From NCBI GenBank assembly GCA_004293365.1, contig RDYN01000037.1:56371-110405 (forward strand): a stretch of 54,035 bases of DNA, in the 5' to 3' direction. The notes beneath the pieces were generated by a model. The model was given only the letters and a program-made list of their open reading frames with translations. It was not told where the DNA came from and did no database searches. The stretch is from Oscillatoriales cyanobacterium. GTDB taxonomy: Bacteria; Cyanobacteriota; Cyanobacteriia; Cyanobacteriales; Microcoleaceae. The translations under genes were made by a program, and so were the position numbers. Numbering within the stretch: position 1 is the first letter of the stretch; the number at the start of each line of letters is the position of its first letter. Below, piece by piece: positions 8,493 through 16,964 of this stretch.

Positions 8493-8875
8493 ACTTTCTC
8501 CATATTAGATAAAAACAAATCGAAAATATTCGCTTTTACTCAAGAAGTTTCCTCTGTTTTGCAGACTAATCCTTTTCACTGTTCTATTCATTATGTGCAT
8601 TTGTGATCGAATCCTTTGCATTATTCAGGTAATGAAATAATCCCTCCATTATTTTTTGAATTTGTGTTGTTTTTTGGACTTGGCATCAAATTTTATTTCA
8701 TGGGTTGAGCTAATCCATGACTAGAGTGTATTCGGACGTTAAGTTTAATAGGGACACAAAAGGCTACTTTTAAGCCAACTTTAAGCCAAATTCTAAAAAA
8801 GCCAACTTTAAGCCAACTTAGCTGCTAAAATCGCTGAAACACCTAAAAGCACTGTCCACTTCAGCGCCATTCCTG
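8493..8875. other. Divergent promoter region
   Basis: AT-rich region between the minus-strand redoxin-like gene and the plus-strand STAND gene. It presumably carries both promoters. Its right end contains the AAGCCAA repeat array described separately. No credible gene. Confidence 0.5.
8772..8816. promoter_or_regulatory. Phased AAGCCAA direct repeats upstream of STAND gene
   Basis: Four exact AAGCCAA copies start at 8772, 8783, 8799 and 8810, so spacings are 11, 16 and 11 bp. The two inner-spaced pairs are duplicates of AAGCCAACTTTAAGCCAA. The 11-bp spacing puts sites of a pair on the same face of the helix. The array ends 60 bp before the ATG of the HTH/NB-ARC gene. It looks like an operator or iteron-type protein-binding site; which protein binds is inference. 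Confidence 0.6.
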
Positions 8876-11281
8876 ATGAGTCTAGCCAATGTCTCTGTTA
8901 ATGTATGTCCAGACCTGCAACGAAGGTTACTAACCGAGTTTGAGAAGAGATACAAAAAACCCGGAAGGACTCGCGCGCGCACTGGTGAACTTATCGTCCA
9001 CTGGCAAAACCGAATAGATCCTGACCGCAGCCCCTCAGACCAAGCTGTATTAAATTTATTGAAAGGGAAACGAAATACCTCTGAACTTTGGCTTGTCGAT
9101 GGCTTGTGTCGGTTGCTGCTAGGATATTCCTATGCTGAATGGGGCAACCAATTTGCTCAGGAACAATATGACCATACTTTGGTCAAAATTAATACGTCAA
9201 ACCCCAACTCGGATTTTGTAGCAATTGAAGGAATAATCGCACCTCCATCATTGCAAAATCTGATTTTTTTAGGACATCAAGAAGCGATCGCCCCTGGTAC
9301 GCCACATCGCCATAGCTTACATCAGCTTCCCTATTGCAACTTACCAAAACAAGATAACGAATTTATTGGTCGCCAAAGTGACCTTAAACACTTACTAAAA
9401 TTGATATCTCTCAATCACCGTGCGCCGATTATTACTGTTGACGGTATAGGTGGTGTCGGTAAAACAGCACTGGTAGTAGAGGCGGCTTATCAGTCTTGGG
9501 AAGCCAAACATGGTATCGCCATAGATGCACCAATCTTTGATGCAATTATATTCGTTAGTGCCAAAGAAAATTATCTGTTACCGAATGGCATTGTGCCACG
9601 ACTTCAAAGAGAAAGTACATTACGCGATATTTTCAGGCTAATCGCATCTACTTTGGAAGATCAAACCATTACTCAATCGGCACCAGAAGAGCAACTCAAT
9701 CGTGTTTATGAAAGTCTTGGTAGGCAGAAAACTCTACTGATTATCGATAATTTAGAGACAATTACAGAGAAAAATGAAATTTTAGCTTTTTTGTCTGATT
9801 TGCCACCAAGTACCAAAGCAGTAATCACTACCCGCGAACAGGTTGTTATGTATGCTCCTATTCGTTTGAATTGCTTGCCAGAAGCAGACAGTCTGCTCCT
9901 AATTTTGCAACAATCTACAGAAAAGGGGGTGACACTTAACGACGAACAATCAAGAAGACTTTACAATCGTTTTGGGGGAGTTCCTATTGCTCTGATTTAT
10001 GCGATAGGTCAGCTAGCCAGCAGCTATTCTATAGAAATGGTATTAGATAAATCAAGTCTTTTTCTTGAAGATATAGCGCATTTTTGTTTTCACACTTCGG
10101 TGCAACCACTTAGGGGGAAACCCGCTCAAAAATTGTTGATGTCATTGGCTATTTTTAGTGAAGATTCTACTTGGGATGCTGTGACTGAAGTAGCTGGACT
10201 CAAAAGAGATCCAATTAATGCAAATAAAGGCTTGGCTCAACTACAACAACTATCCTTAATACGTCAGCAAGAAGGACGATATGAGATGTTGTCTCTCACT
10301 CGTGAGTACGCTTTAGGAGAACTTGCTGCTAATTCAGATTTCGAGCAAGAAGCACGAGAGCGGTGGGTAAGGTGGTATTTAGATTTTGCCCAGCGCTACG
10401 GACAAGAAGAATGGCATGAATGGCATATCCACTACGATCGCTTAGAAGCAGAAGGTGCTAACCTTTTAGCGATGATTGAGTGGTTGGCTGTTCAAGAACG
10501 CTATCAAGATGTTAAAGATTTATGGAATAGTTTGAAAAACTATTCTCATATCTATGGATATTGGGAAGATCGCCTGTTTTGGATGCAATGGCTGATTGAG
10601 GCATCCGAGCGACGAGGAGATTTGTCAAATACTGTGTTTGCCATGTCAGAAAAAGGTTGGACGCTGAGTTTAATCGGGCAAGTAGAAATGGCGGAAGATA
10701 TTTTATTACGAGCTTGGAGTTTGCATGAGTATGCGACTTTTGATTGTCAGGTTAACTTGGCTAATCATTTAACTCAACTTTATTTAGACCAAAAGCAATA
10801 TGAACAAGCTCTGCATTGGTCAAACGTAGGAGAAAACTTGTTGAATAATAGCCCGTTAGAAGGACGTTATTACATTCGCGATCGAATCACTAATGAATAT
10901 TACAAGGCTAAAGTTGAGTATGAGATGAGAAATTATGATAGGGCTAAATTAGGTTATCAACAAATATTGAAAAAAGCTGAAGATATTAATTGGCAGCGAG
11001 CAGTTTATTATATCCAGGGCGAAGTAGCTAATATTGAAATAAAGGAAGGTAACTTGAGCGAAGCTGAAAAGATTTTGAAGGCAGGTTTGATTGTAGTAGA
11101 GCGTAATAAGGACAAACGGGAAGTTGCTGTATATCAAAGCTCGTTTGCTGAATTAGAAAAAATACGGGGGGATTTTTCAGAAGCCTACCAGTGGGCAACT
11201 AAAGCACTGGAGGGCTTTAATCGCCTGGGGATGAGGCGAGAAGCAGAAAAAATGAACTCATTGCTCAATTCGTTGAAATAA
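8876..11281 (+). CDS. STAND protein: HTH-like N-terminus, NB-ARC ATPase, C-terminal TPRs
   Basis: An 801-residue protein. Residues about 1-95 contain a stretch (PSDQAVLNLLKGKRNTSE followed by LCRLLLGYSYAEW) that resembles an XRE-like HTH. The NB-ARC domain follows: P-loop VDGIGGVGKTALVVEA near residues 188-203, Walker B LLIIDNLETI near 286, TTREQ after it, and the GxP-type motif FGGVPIALIY near 365. From about residue 530 there are TPR-like helical pairs (KQYEQALHWSNVGENLL, NYDRAKLGYQQILKKAE). STAND ATPases of this plan act as ligand-triggered oligomeric switches, as transcription regulators or in defence. The HTH-like start and the repeat array upstream favour a regulator, perhaps of itself or of the divergent redox/opine genes. 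Confidence 0.82.
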   Translation: MSLANVSVNVCPDLQRRLLTEFEKRYKKPGRTRARTGELIVHWQNRIDPDRSPSDQAVLNLLKGKRNTSELWLVDGLCRLLLGYSYAEWGNQFAQEQYDHTLVKINTSNPNSDFVAIEGIIAPPSLQNLIFLGHQEAIAPGTPHRHSLHQLPYCNLPKQDNEFIGRQSDLKHLLKLISLNHRAPIITVDGIGGVGKTALVVEAAYQSWEAKHGIAIDAPIFDAIIFVSAKENYLLPNGIVPRLQRESTLRDIFRLIASTLEDQTITQSAPEEQLNRVYESLGRQKTLLIIDNLETITEKNEILAFLSDLPPSTKAVITTREQVVMYAPIRLNCLPEADSLLLILQQSTEKGVTLNDEQSRRLYNRFGGVPIALIYAIGQLASSYSIEMVLDKSSLFLEDIAHFCFHTSVQPLRGKPAQKLLMSLAIFSEDSTWDAVTEVAGLKRDPINANKGLAQLQQLSLIRQQEGRYEMLSLTREYALGELAANSDFEQEARERWVRWYLDFAQRYGQEEWHEWHIHYDRLEAEGANLLAMIEWLAVQERYQDVKDLWNSLKNYSHIYGYWEDRLFWMQWLIEASERRGDLSNTVFAMSEKGWTLSLIGQVEMAEDILLRAWSLHEYATFDCQVNLANHLTQLYLDQKQYEQALHWSNVGENLLNNSPLEGRYYIRDRITNEYYKAKVEYEMRNYDRAKLGYQQILKKAEDINWQRAVYYIQGEVANIEIKEGNLSEAEKILKAGLIVVERNKDKREVAVYQSSFAELEKIRGDFSEAYQWATKALEGFNRLGMRREAEKMNSLLNSLK

Positions 11282-11352
11282 GAAGTGACATTGAGGATTG
11301 TTGCCCAATAATTTTATGAATACTATTGATTAAAATCAATAAGAATTTTATC

Positions 11353-11427
11353 TTGGTAATTGGTGATTGGTGATTGGTGATTGGTGATTGGTAATTAGTA
11401 ATTAGTAGTTGGTCATTGCTCATTTAA
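11353..11427. repeat. Heptamer tandem repeat (GGTGATT)n
   Basis: A run of about five 7-bp units reading GGTGATT, decaying into GGTAATTAGTAATTAGTAG, between the STAND gene and lepB. Such short tandem repeats are common in filamentous cyanobacterial intergenic DNA and are prone to slippage. Confidence 0.8.
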
Positions 11428-11470
11428 GCTGACAACCGCAGGTTTTACGCTGCGGAATTCTAGGTGGTAG

Positions 11471-12079
11471 CTATTTTTTAGCGGGATAAATCGGTGTGGG
11501 GTCGATCGAGCCTGTGCGGTTGAGAGGCCAAAAACGGACGATCGCCCTACCGATGATATTTGGTCTGGGTACAAAGCCCCAATAATGGCTGTCACAGCTT
11601 GCGTTGCGGTTGTCCCCGAGCACCAAGTAAGAATTTTGAGATACAACTACAGGCCCGTAGGGATACTGCGGAATTTCTTCTATATATTTTTCCTGTAGCG
11701 GCTGCTTGTTGATATAAACTTTTCCGTCTTTGACTTCCACAGTATCGCCCGGGAGTCCGATCACTCGCTTGATGTAGGCATCTTTGATCGGCGGCGGCTG
11801 TCCCGTGCACAAACTCGCCGGATCCGGAGGCATAAACACGATAATATCTCCTCGCTGCGGGTCTTGGAGTCGATAGCTCACCTTGTCTATAATTAATCGA
11901 TCGTTAATTTGCAAGGTTGGGAGCATCGAGCCTGTCGGAATATAGCGAGCTTCAGCAACCAGGGTGCGGATGCCAAAGGCTAAGAATGCTGCTAAGCCGA
12001 TCGTCTTAATTCCTTCTATCCAAGGATTTTCCGTATCTTGCGGGGGTTTTTGGTCGGCTGACTTGTCTAGACGAGTCAT
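11471..12079 (-). CDS. lepB: Signal peptidase I
   Basis: A 202-residue type I signal peptidase, which removes signal peptides from exported proteins at the outer face of the cytoplasmic or thylakoid membrane. One N-terminal membrane anchor lies at about residues 24-41. The catalytic Ser is in TGSMLPTL (Ser51) and the general-base Lys in [12 protein letters not shown] (Lys104). The C-terminal box E reads [18 protein letters not shown]. The length is typical of the short cyanobacterial/plastid form. No good Shine-Dalgarno site is seen before the ATG. Convergent with the STAND gene and divergent from pyrC. Confidence 0.95.
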   Translation of the reverse strand: MTRLDKSADQKPPQDTENPWIEGIKTIGLAAFLAFGIRTLVAEARYIPTGSMLPTLQINDRLIIDKVSYRLQDPQRGDIIVFMPPDPASLCTGQPPPIKDAYIKRVIGLPGDTVEVKDGKVYINKQPLQEKYIEEIPQYPYGPVVVSQNSYLVLGDNRNASCDSHYWGFVPRPNIIGRAIVRFWPLNRTGSIDPTPIYPAKK

Positions 12080-12323
12080 AAGTATTTAAGTCACTGGGCT
12101 GGATACAAATTATAGACTTAATTCAAAGTTTTTTGAGGAAATCTGCAAAATCTGCGCCGACAGAGTCAATTATTGTACTATCTGGTTGAGTAAGGTGCTT
12201 CAGGCGCACCCTACCAATTACAATTTTTCTGCAAGCTAGTTATATTTCTTACTATTTTCACAACTATTTTGAGGATAAAATTTTTGCAGGTTTCCACGTA
12301 CACTCCTCACTTAATTATAGCTT

Positions 12324-13646
12324 ATGCCGACCACATCAAGTCTGTTAATCCGCCGCGCTCGCATTCTGTTACCTGACGGTGAGTTTTTGGTAGGGGACGT
12401 GCTCCTTAGCGATGGCAAAATTGTTCGGGTTGCTCCTGAAATTGCGGCATCGGGCGATCGCGAAATAAATGCGATCGGTCTAACTCTGTTACCCGGAGTA
12501 ATTGACCCGCAGGTACACTTCCGCGAACCGGGTTTGGAACACAAGGAAGATTTGTTTACGGCTAGCTGCGCGTGCGCTAAGGGCGGCGTGACATCATTTC
12601 TGGAAATGCCGAATACCCGCCCCCTAACCACAACCCAAGCGGCCTTAGATGACAAGCTAAGCCGCGCTGCTGACAAGTGTTTGGTCAATTACGGCTTTTT
12701 TATTGGGGCGACGCCGGAGAATTTGCCGGATTTGTTGGATGCGAATCCGACTCCGGGGATTAAGGTGTTTATGGGTTCGATGCACGGGCAGCTTTTGATG
12801 GATGGAGAGGAAAATTTAGAGCGAGTTTTCGCAAAGGGCGATCGATTAATTGCAGTACACGCCGAAGATCAAACTAGAATTAATCAGCGCCGTCAGGAAT
12901 TTGCCGGCAGTACCGATTTAGCTGTGCACTCGCAAATTCAAGACAATCAAGCAGCCTTGTTAGCAACTCAGCTAGCCTTAAAACTTTCTAAGAAATATCA
13001 ACGCCGACTGCACATCCTGCATCTTTCCACAGGCGACGAAGCTGAGTTTTTGCGACAAGAAAAACCCAGTTGGGTAACGGCGGAAGTAACGCCGCAGCAT
13101 TTGTTGTTAAATACCAGCGCCTATGAGAAGATTGGCAGTTTAGCCCAGATGAATCCGCCGTTGCGGGACACCCGCGATAACGAAATACTTTGGCAAGCTT
13201 TACTCGACGGCGTAATTGATTTTATTGCCACCGATCACGCGCCGCACACTTTAGAAGAAAAAGCTCAAGAATATCCAAATAGCCCATCGGGAATGCCAGG
13301 AGTTGAAACTTCTTTGCCTTTGATGTTGACGCAAGCAGCCGAGGGAAGATGTACAGTTGCACAAGTTGCTAATTGGATGTCGGCGGCTGTTGCTAAGGCT
13401 TATAAGATTCCGAACAAAGGGGCGATAGCTCCTGGTTTTGATGCTGATTTAGTATTGGTAGATTTGGACAACTACCGCCCGGTGGTTGGAGCAGAAATGG
13501 CGAGCAAGTGCGGCTGGAGTTCCTTTGAAGGTTGGAATTTGACGGGATGGCCGTTGGTGACAGTTGTGGGAGGAAAAGTTGTTTTTGAGAATGGGAAATT
13601 AGATACAAATGTCAGGGGAGAAGCCTTGACATTTGACGGCGAGTAA
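12324..13646 (+). CDS. pyrC: Dihydroorotase (class I type)
   Basis: A 440-residue amidohydrolase of pyrimidine synthesis, cyclising carbamoyl aspartate to dihydroorotate. Visible signatures are DPQVHFREPGLEHKEDL (residues 61-77), TSFLEMPNTRP, the metal-bridging Lys in GIKVFMGS, HAEDQ, LHILHLSTGDE and the catalytic-Asp motif ATDHAPHTLEEK. The usual HxH metal pair at the end of strand 1 is Q-V-H here: the first His is replaced by Gln63. This may be a subgroup feature or may mean altered metal binding or a non-catalytic role. All other ligands look intact. A hairpin with a T-run follows the gene. Confidence 0.88.
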   Translation: MPTTSSLLIRRARILLPDGEFLVGDVLLSDGKIVRVAPEIAASGDREINAIGLTLLPGVIDPQVHFREPGLEHKEDLFTASCACAKGGVTSFLEMPNTRPLTTTQAALDDKLSRAADKCLVNYGFFIGATPENLPDLLDANPTPGIKVFMGSMHGQLLMDGEENLERVFAKGDRLIAVHAEDQTRINQRRQEFAGSTDLAVHSQIQDNQAALLATQLALKLSKKYQRRLHILHLSTGDEAEFLRQEKPSWVTAEVTPQHLLLNTSAYEKIGSLAQMNPPLRDTRDNEILWQALLDGVIDFIATDHAPHTLEEKAQEYPNSPSGMPGVETSLPLMLTQAAEGRCTVAQVANWMSAAVAKAYKIPNKGAIAPGFDADLVLVDLDNYRPVVGAEMASKCGWSSFEGWNLTGWPLVTVVGGKVVFENGKLDTNVRGEALTFDGE

Positions 13647-14076
13647 GCCTGCACAAAACTGGTGCCAACAACTCCAGCATTCACCAAGACGGTAAAATAA
13701 CTATCGGGTTCGTAGTGAGGACTAAAGTCCTTAGTTTTTTATGAATCCGCGGTAGATTTCCTCAGAAAATGTCAGTGTAAATCATCAATAAAAATCTCAT
13801 GCTGATGCACCATTTATTCCGGTTGTGCGTCAGTTTTGACATCATGTCCGGTGGATTGACCACAATAAGATTATATCGTCGCGCGTGCGGACTTGGGTTC
13901 TCTGCCCTAGAGCGGACTGAAGTCCGCACTACGAGCCGTTTTTGTTATGGTAATCGACCGGACTAATGCAAATCTGGATTAAGTTGAAGCTGCCCTCAAA
14001 AAAAATGAGGAAGCTTCAACTAAAATGTGTTAAAATTATCAGAATATATTCCCTGATTGTCGAGGCGATATTACCT
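13647..14076. other. Intergenic region with palindromic repeats
   Basis: Between pyrC and the toxin-antitoxin pair. It contains GAGGACTAAAGTCCTTAG followed by T6 near 13710-13735, and a diverged single copy of the 66-bp palindromic repeat at about 13880-13945, including CGGACTGAAGTCCGCACTAC and the same GCCGTTTTTGT tail as at 1775-1908. An in-frame upstream extension of the DUF433 gene to 13966 is open but starts poorly. Confidence 0.5.
13709..13735 (+). terminator. Possible rho-independent terminator of pyrC
   Basis: A short palindrome AGGACTAAAGTCCT is followed by TAG and six T residues, about 65 bp after the pyrC stop. The stem is only 5-6 bp, and the sequence also belongs to the local AGGACT repeat family, so termination is plausible but not certain. 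Confidence 0.4.
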
Positions 14077-14415
14077 ATGCTCCAAGAATTAAAAACACAA
14101 CTTCTTGCCTTAACTCCGACCGAGAAATATGAAGCAATACGGCTGTTAACCCAAAGTTTAAGCAATAGCTGGCCGGGAATTACGAAGACTCCCGGAGTTT
14201 GCGGCGGCGATGCTTGTATTGCCAAAACTAGATTACCCGTTTGGCTGTTCGTGAGTTTGCGAAGTCAAGGTGCAACGGATGCTGAAATTATGCAATTTTA
14301 TCCTTATTTGAATGCTATAAACTTAGTCAATGTCTGGACTTATGCTGAGGAAAATTCAGAAGAAATTGCAACAGCACTCCGAGAAGAAGCCGCAGCAATG
14401 ATGCAGGAAGTATAA
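14077..14415 (+). CDS. DUF433-domain antitoxin
   Basis: A 112-residue protein ending in a DUF433 winged-helix domain, shown by the sequence TPGVCGGDACIAKTRLPVW and the following GATDAEIMQFYPYL. Proteins of this family are usually the first gene of a DUF433/DUF5615 toxin-antitoxin pair: the antitoxin neutralises the toxin and often represses the operon. I chose the ATG at 14077, preceded by GAGGCG, rather than the upstream frame opening at 13966, because the extra residues look non-coding. Three bases separate its stop from the toxin ATG, indicating one transcript. Confidence 0.85.
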   Translation: MLQELKTQLLALTPTEKYEAIRLLTQSLSNSWPGITKTPGVCGGDACIAKTRLPVWLFVSLRSQGATDAEIMQFYPYLNAINLVNVWTYAEENSEEIATALREEAAAMMQEV

Positions 14416-14418
14416 TTT

Positions 14419-14754
14419 ATGGCACGTCTTTATGCAGATGAACAGTTCCCGTTTCCTGTTGTGGCACGGCTGCGAAATTTTGGTCACGATGCCCTGACTA
14501 TTCAAGAGGCAGGAAATGCCGGAGATGATGACCCCGAAGTATTAGCCTTTGCTGCGAATAACGATCGCGCGGTGATGACGCAAAACCACCGGCATTTCAT
14601 AGGCTTGCACGCTGAACAACCAAATCATTCGGGTATTATCGTATGTACAGACGACAAAAATCTAGAAAGGTTGGCAACACGCATTAATGATGCTATTGCT
14701 GGTGAAGAAACTTTGAGGGGCAAATTGATTCGAGTCAACCGCCCGCCGCAGTAA
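14419..14754 (+). CDS. DUF5615 (PIN-like) toxin
   Basis: A 111-residue PIN-like protein. The N-terminal LYADEQFPFPVVARLRNFGHD has the acidic pair after strand 1, the middle DDPEVLAFAANNDRAVMTQN has the typical Mut7-C-like AVxTxD/N strand, and GIIVCTDD closes the fold. The usual Asp of the 'lTxD' motif appears as Asn here (TQNHRHF), which is common in this family. The predicted role is an RNase-like toxin paired with the DUF433 antitoxin immediately upstream; activity is inferred from family only. Confidence 0.85.
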   Translation: MARLYADEQFPFPVVARLRNFGHDALTIQEAGNAGDDDPEVLAFAANNDRAVMTQNHRHFIGLHAEQPNHSGIIVCTDDKNLERLATRINDAIAGEETLRGKLIRVNRPPQ

Positions 14755-14836
14755 GTACGCGCGTGCGTAGCTATCCCTCGGGGTGAATCGCACTAGCTCA
14801 ATTTTCCCATTATATCTATCCAAAAAAGCAAGTCTT

Positions 14837-14857
14837 GAACAGGCAGGATGCCTGTTC
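14837..14857. repeat. GAACAGGCA/TGCCTGTTC palindrome
   Basis: A perfect 9-bp stem with a 3-base loop (GGA). The same palindrome with loop AGA is at 41163-41183, each followed by CAC. It belongs to a dispersed short-repeat family and lies just beyond the tsaE stop codon, where it may also serve in termination of that minus-strand gene. Confidence 0.7.
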
Positions 14858-14878
14858 CACAATAATTATTGGAGATGT

Positions 14879-15328
14879 CTATTGCCAATCCAATAAATCG
14901 CCAGTCCCCATCACTTCAACTTGCCGCCCGTTATCGAGATAACTCAAAGAAATTTGCCAAGAATTCTCTGGTTTGTAGGGCAATCTTTCGGCCCATTCGA
15001 TCGCCACAATCCCCAAATCCCTTTCTAATCCGTCCCAGTAACTCTCTAAGTGCAAAGCCTCCGCTTCTTCGGGTTCCAGTCGATACAAGTCTAGATGGTA
15101 CAGCGGAATCCGCCCTGCAAAATACTCGTTAATCAAGGTGAAAGTAGGACTTTCCACAGATTCGGAGATTCCCAAGCCTTCGGCGATACCTTGAACCAAG
15201 GTAGTTTTGCCGGCACCTAAATCTCCTTGTAACAAGATTACAGTGCCGGCGGGAAGCGATCGACCTAACGCAACACCAAACTGGCGGGTAGCTTCAGCAT
15301 CTGGAAGAGAAAGTATCATCTTAGTCAT
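14879..15328 (-). CDS. tsaE: tRNA threonylcarbamoyladenosine synthesis ATPase TsaE
   Basis: A 149-residue P-loop protein acting with TsaB, TsaC and TsaD in making t6A at position 37 of ANN-decoding tRNAs. Walker A is GDLGAGKTTL (about residues 35-44). The family signature SPTFTLINEYF and HLDLYRLEPEEAEAL follow, then the GIVAIEWAERLP strand. Length is normal. It ends in GDLLDWQ. Another start three residues in is possible. Heptamer repeats separate it from yvcK, which lies downstream on the same strand's upstream side. Confidence 0.93.
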   Translation of the reverse strand: MTKMILSLPDAEATRQFGVALGRSLPAGTVILLQGDLGAGKTTLVQGIAEGLGISESVESPTFTLINEYFAGRIPLYHLDLYRLEPEEAEALHLESYWDGLERDLGIVAIEWAERLPYKPENSWQISLSYLDNGRQVEVMGTGDLLDWQ

Positions 15329-15342
15329 TAGTCCTTAGTCCT

Positions 15343-15393
15343 TAGTTAGCAGTCAACAGTCAACAGTCAACAGTCAACTGTCAACTGTCAGCA
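15343..15393. repeat. Heptamer tandem repeat (CAGTCAA)n
   Basis: About six 7-bp units reading CAGTCAA, then the inverted form TCAACTGTCAACTG, between yvcK and tsaE. The inverted halves can pair, so the array may form a hairpin in RNA as well as being slippage-prone. Confidence 0.75.
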
Positions 15394-15395
15394 GC

Positions 15396-16796
15396 TTAAA
15401 TGTTCTGCGCTCGCCCGTACCAGCGCAGCAACATCCCCGCCAATCTTTGGGAATTGTGGCGAATTAAACCGGTATTTTTATCTTCATCCGTCACGTTGGC
15501 GATGACTATTCGCCGCCCCAGTTGCGTTATGGCTTCGCGATCGAGTACAACCGGATAGGAATTCTCCTGAGAATAACGGATTAAAGATTTTGCAGATGGG
15601 ACTTTTCCTTGAACTACTACAGCATCGAACAGGGGGCGGCCGCAAGCCCGATCGATCGCCCGAATGTGATCGGCAACGCTATATCCGTCAGTTTCTCCCG
15701 GCTGAGTCATAATATTGCACACATAAATGCGCGGAACTTCACTGTGGGCGATCGCATCAGCAATTTCCTTCACCAACAAATTTGGAATCACACTCGTATA
15801 AAGACTCCCGGGCCCAATAATAATAAAATCCGCTTCCCGCAGCGCTTCGACGGCCCTGGGCAAAGCCGGAGGATTAGCCGGATTGCAGCCAATTTTGACG
15901 ATTTTTCCGTTAGCTTTGGTGATGCTGGACTCCCCCTCAATTCTCCGGCCATCAGACAGTTCTGCCCACAAAGAAACGTCGCTCAGAGTAGCCGGCAGCA
16001 CCTCCCCCCTCACTGCTAAAACCTTAGAACTGGTGGCGATCGCCTGTTCCAAATCTCCAGCAATATCGCTCATCGCTGTCAAAAACAAATTACCAAAACT
16101 GTGACCGACCAAACCGTCACCAGCCTGAAAGCGATATTGAAATAACTCAGTTAATAACTTTTCCTCATCGGCCAAAGCGGCCAAACAATTGCGAATATCT
16201 CCCGGCGGCAATACCCCAATTTCCCGCCGCAGTCGCCCGGAAGACCCGCCATCATCGGCCACGGTGACGATCGCAGTAATTTTGGCACTGTAATCCTTCA
16301 ATCCCCTAAGCAAATGAGAAAGGCCTGTACCCCCTCCAATGGCGACAATTTTCGGGCCGCGGTGCAAGCGGCGGTGGTCGAGGAGCCGATCGACCAATTC
16401 CTCATTCCCTTCCGGCATCAGCACTTGAGTAATCGAGTTCAAACTGCGAGTTTGACCCCACAGAATTAACAAAATCCCGCCCGCAATCACGATCGGGCCC
16501 GACAGGTAATTGGGGATAACTTCCGCAATCCACGCCAAAAAATTTCTCAACAATTGCAACAAGAAAAAAATCGGAGTCATCCCAGTCCAAATCGCTAACC
16601 CCAAAGTGGCAAGTACCACACCGCTAGCACTGATCAGCAGCCACCGTTTCACCAACAGTCCGGGGGCCAACCACTTAAACCACTGGTGAACTCGCCCGTT
16701 CCGCAAAGAGGGAGGGTAAGGATTTCTGGATTGGGCAAAAACCTGCTTAGCTTTGGCAAAGACTCGCAGGGCTTTAGGAAATGAACTAATTGACAT
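15396..16796 (-). CDS. yvcK: YvcK/CofD-like gluconeogenesis factor family protein
   Basis: A 466-residue protein with an N-terminal membrane part (two hydrophobic segments within about residues 50-115) and a C-terminal YvcK domain. Key motifs are [33 protein letters not shown] and [12 protein letters not shown], then the CofD-like [15 protein letters not shown] and [15 protein letters not shown]. YvcK proteins bind UDP-GlcNAc and link carbon metabolism to cell-wall growth and shape. The membrane-anchored N-terminus is a form I associate with cyanobacteria. It is followed by tsaE on the same strand. Confidence 0.9.
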   Translation of the reverse strand: MSISSFPKALRVFAKAKQVFAQSRNPYPPSLRNGRVHQWFKWLAPGLLVKRWLLISASGVVLATLGLAIWTGMTPIFFLLQLLRNFLAWIAEVIPNYLSGPIVIAGGILLILWGQTRSLNSITQVLMPEGNEELVDRLLDHRRLHRGPKIVAIGGGTGLSHLLRGLKDYSAKITAIVTVADDGGSSGRLRREIGVLPPGDIRNCLAALADEEKLLTELFQYRFQAGDGLVGHSFGNLFLTAMSDIAGDLEQAIATSSKVLAVRGEVLPATLSDVSLWAELSDGRRIEGESSITKANGKIVKIGCNPANPPALPRAVEALREADFIIIGPGSLYTSVIPNLLVKEIADAIAHSEVPRIYVCNIMTQPGETDGYSVADHIRAIDRACGRPLFDAVVVQGKVPSAKSLIRYSQENSYPVVLDREAITQLGRRIVIANVTDEDKNTGLIRHNSQRLAGMLLRWYGRAQNI

Positions 16797-16887
16797 GGTT
16801 AATTAGTCTTAAGGGTATTGGAATAGCTCGAGCTGACAAATTTACAATACAAGAGAGTTTTGATTCTGGCAGTCAATTTAAGTCCTT

Positions 16888-16941
16888 ATTCATCAATCAT
16901 CAGTCATTAGTCATTAGCTAGACTGATGACTGATGACTGAC
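16888..16941. repeat. Inverted heptamer repeat between yvcK and ABC gene
   Basis: CATCAGTCATTAGTCATTAG is followed by CTAGACTGATGACTGATGACTG: 7-bp units in one orientation and then in the other, so the stretch can form a hairpin. It lies in the divergent promoter region and is of the same family as the arrays at 17745 and 18281. Confidence 0.7.
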
Positions 16942-16964
16942 AACATAATAATCGATCGCATCTT

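Noticed and set aside
8876..11281. STAND protein as an Avs-type antiphage system
   Set aside because: No nuclease, TIR or other killing domain is visible at the N-terminus, which instead looks HTH-like, and no other defence genes are adjacent. A regulatory role is the simpler reading.
13966..14076. N-terminal extension of the DUF433 antitoxin
   Set aside because: The extra 37 codons look non-coding, and the ATG at 14077 has a better ribosome site and gives the normal family length.
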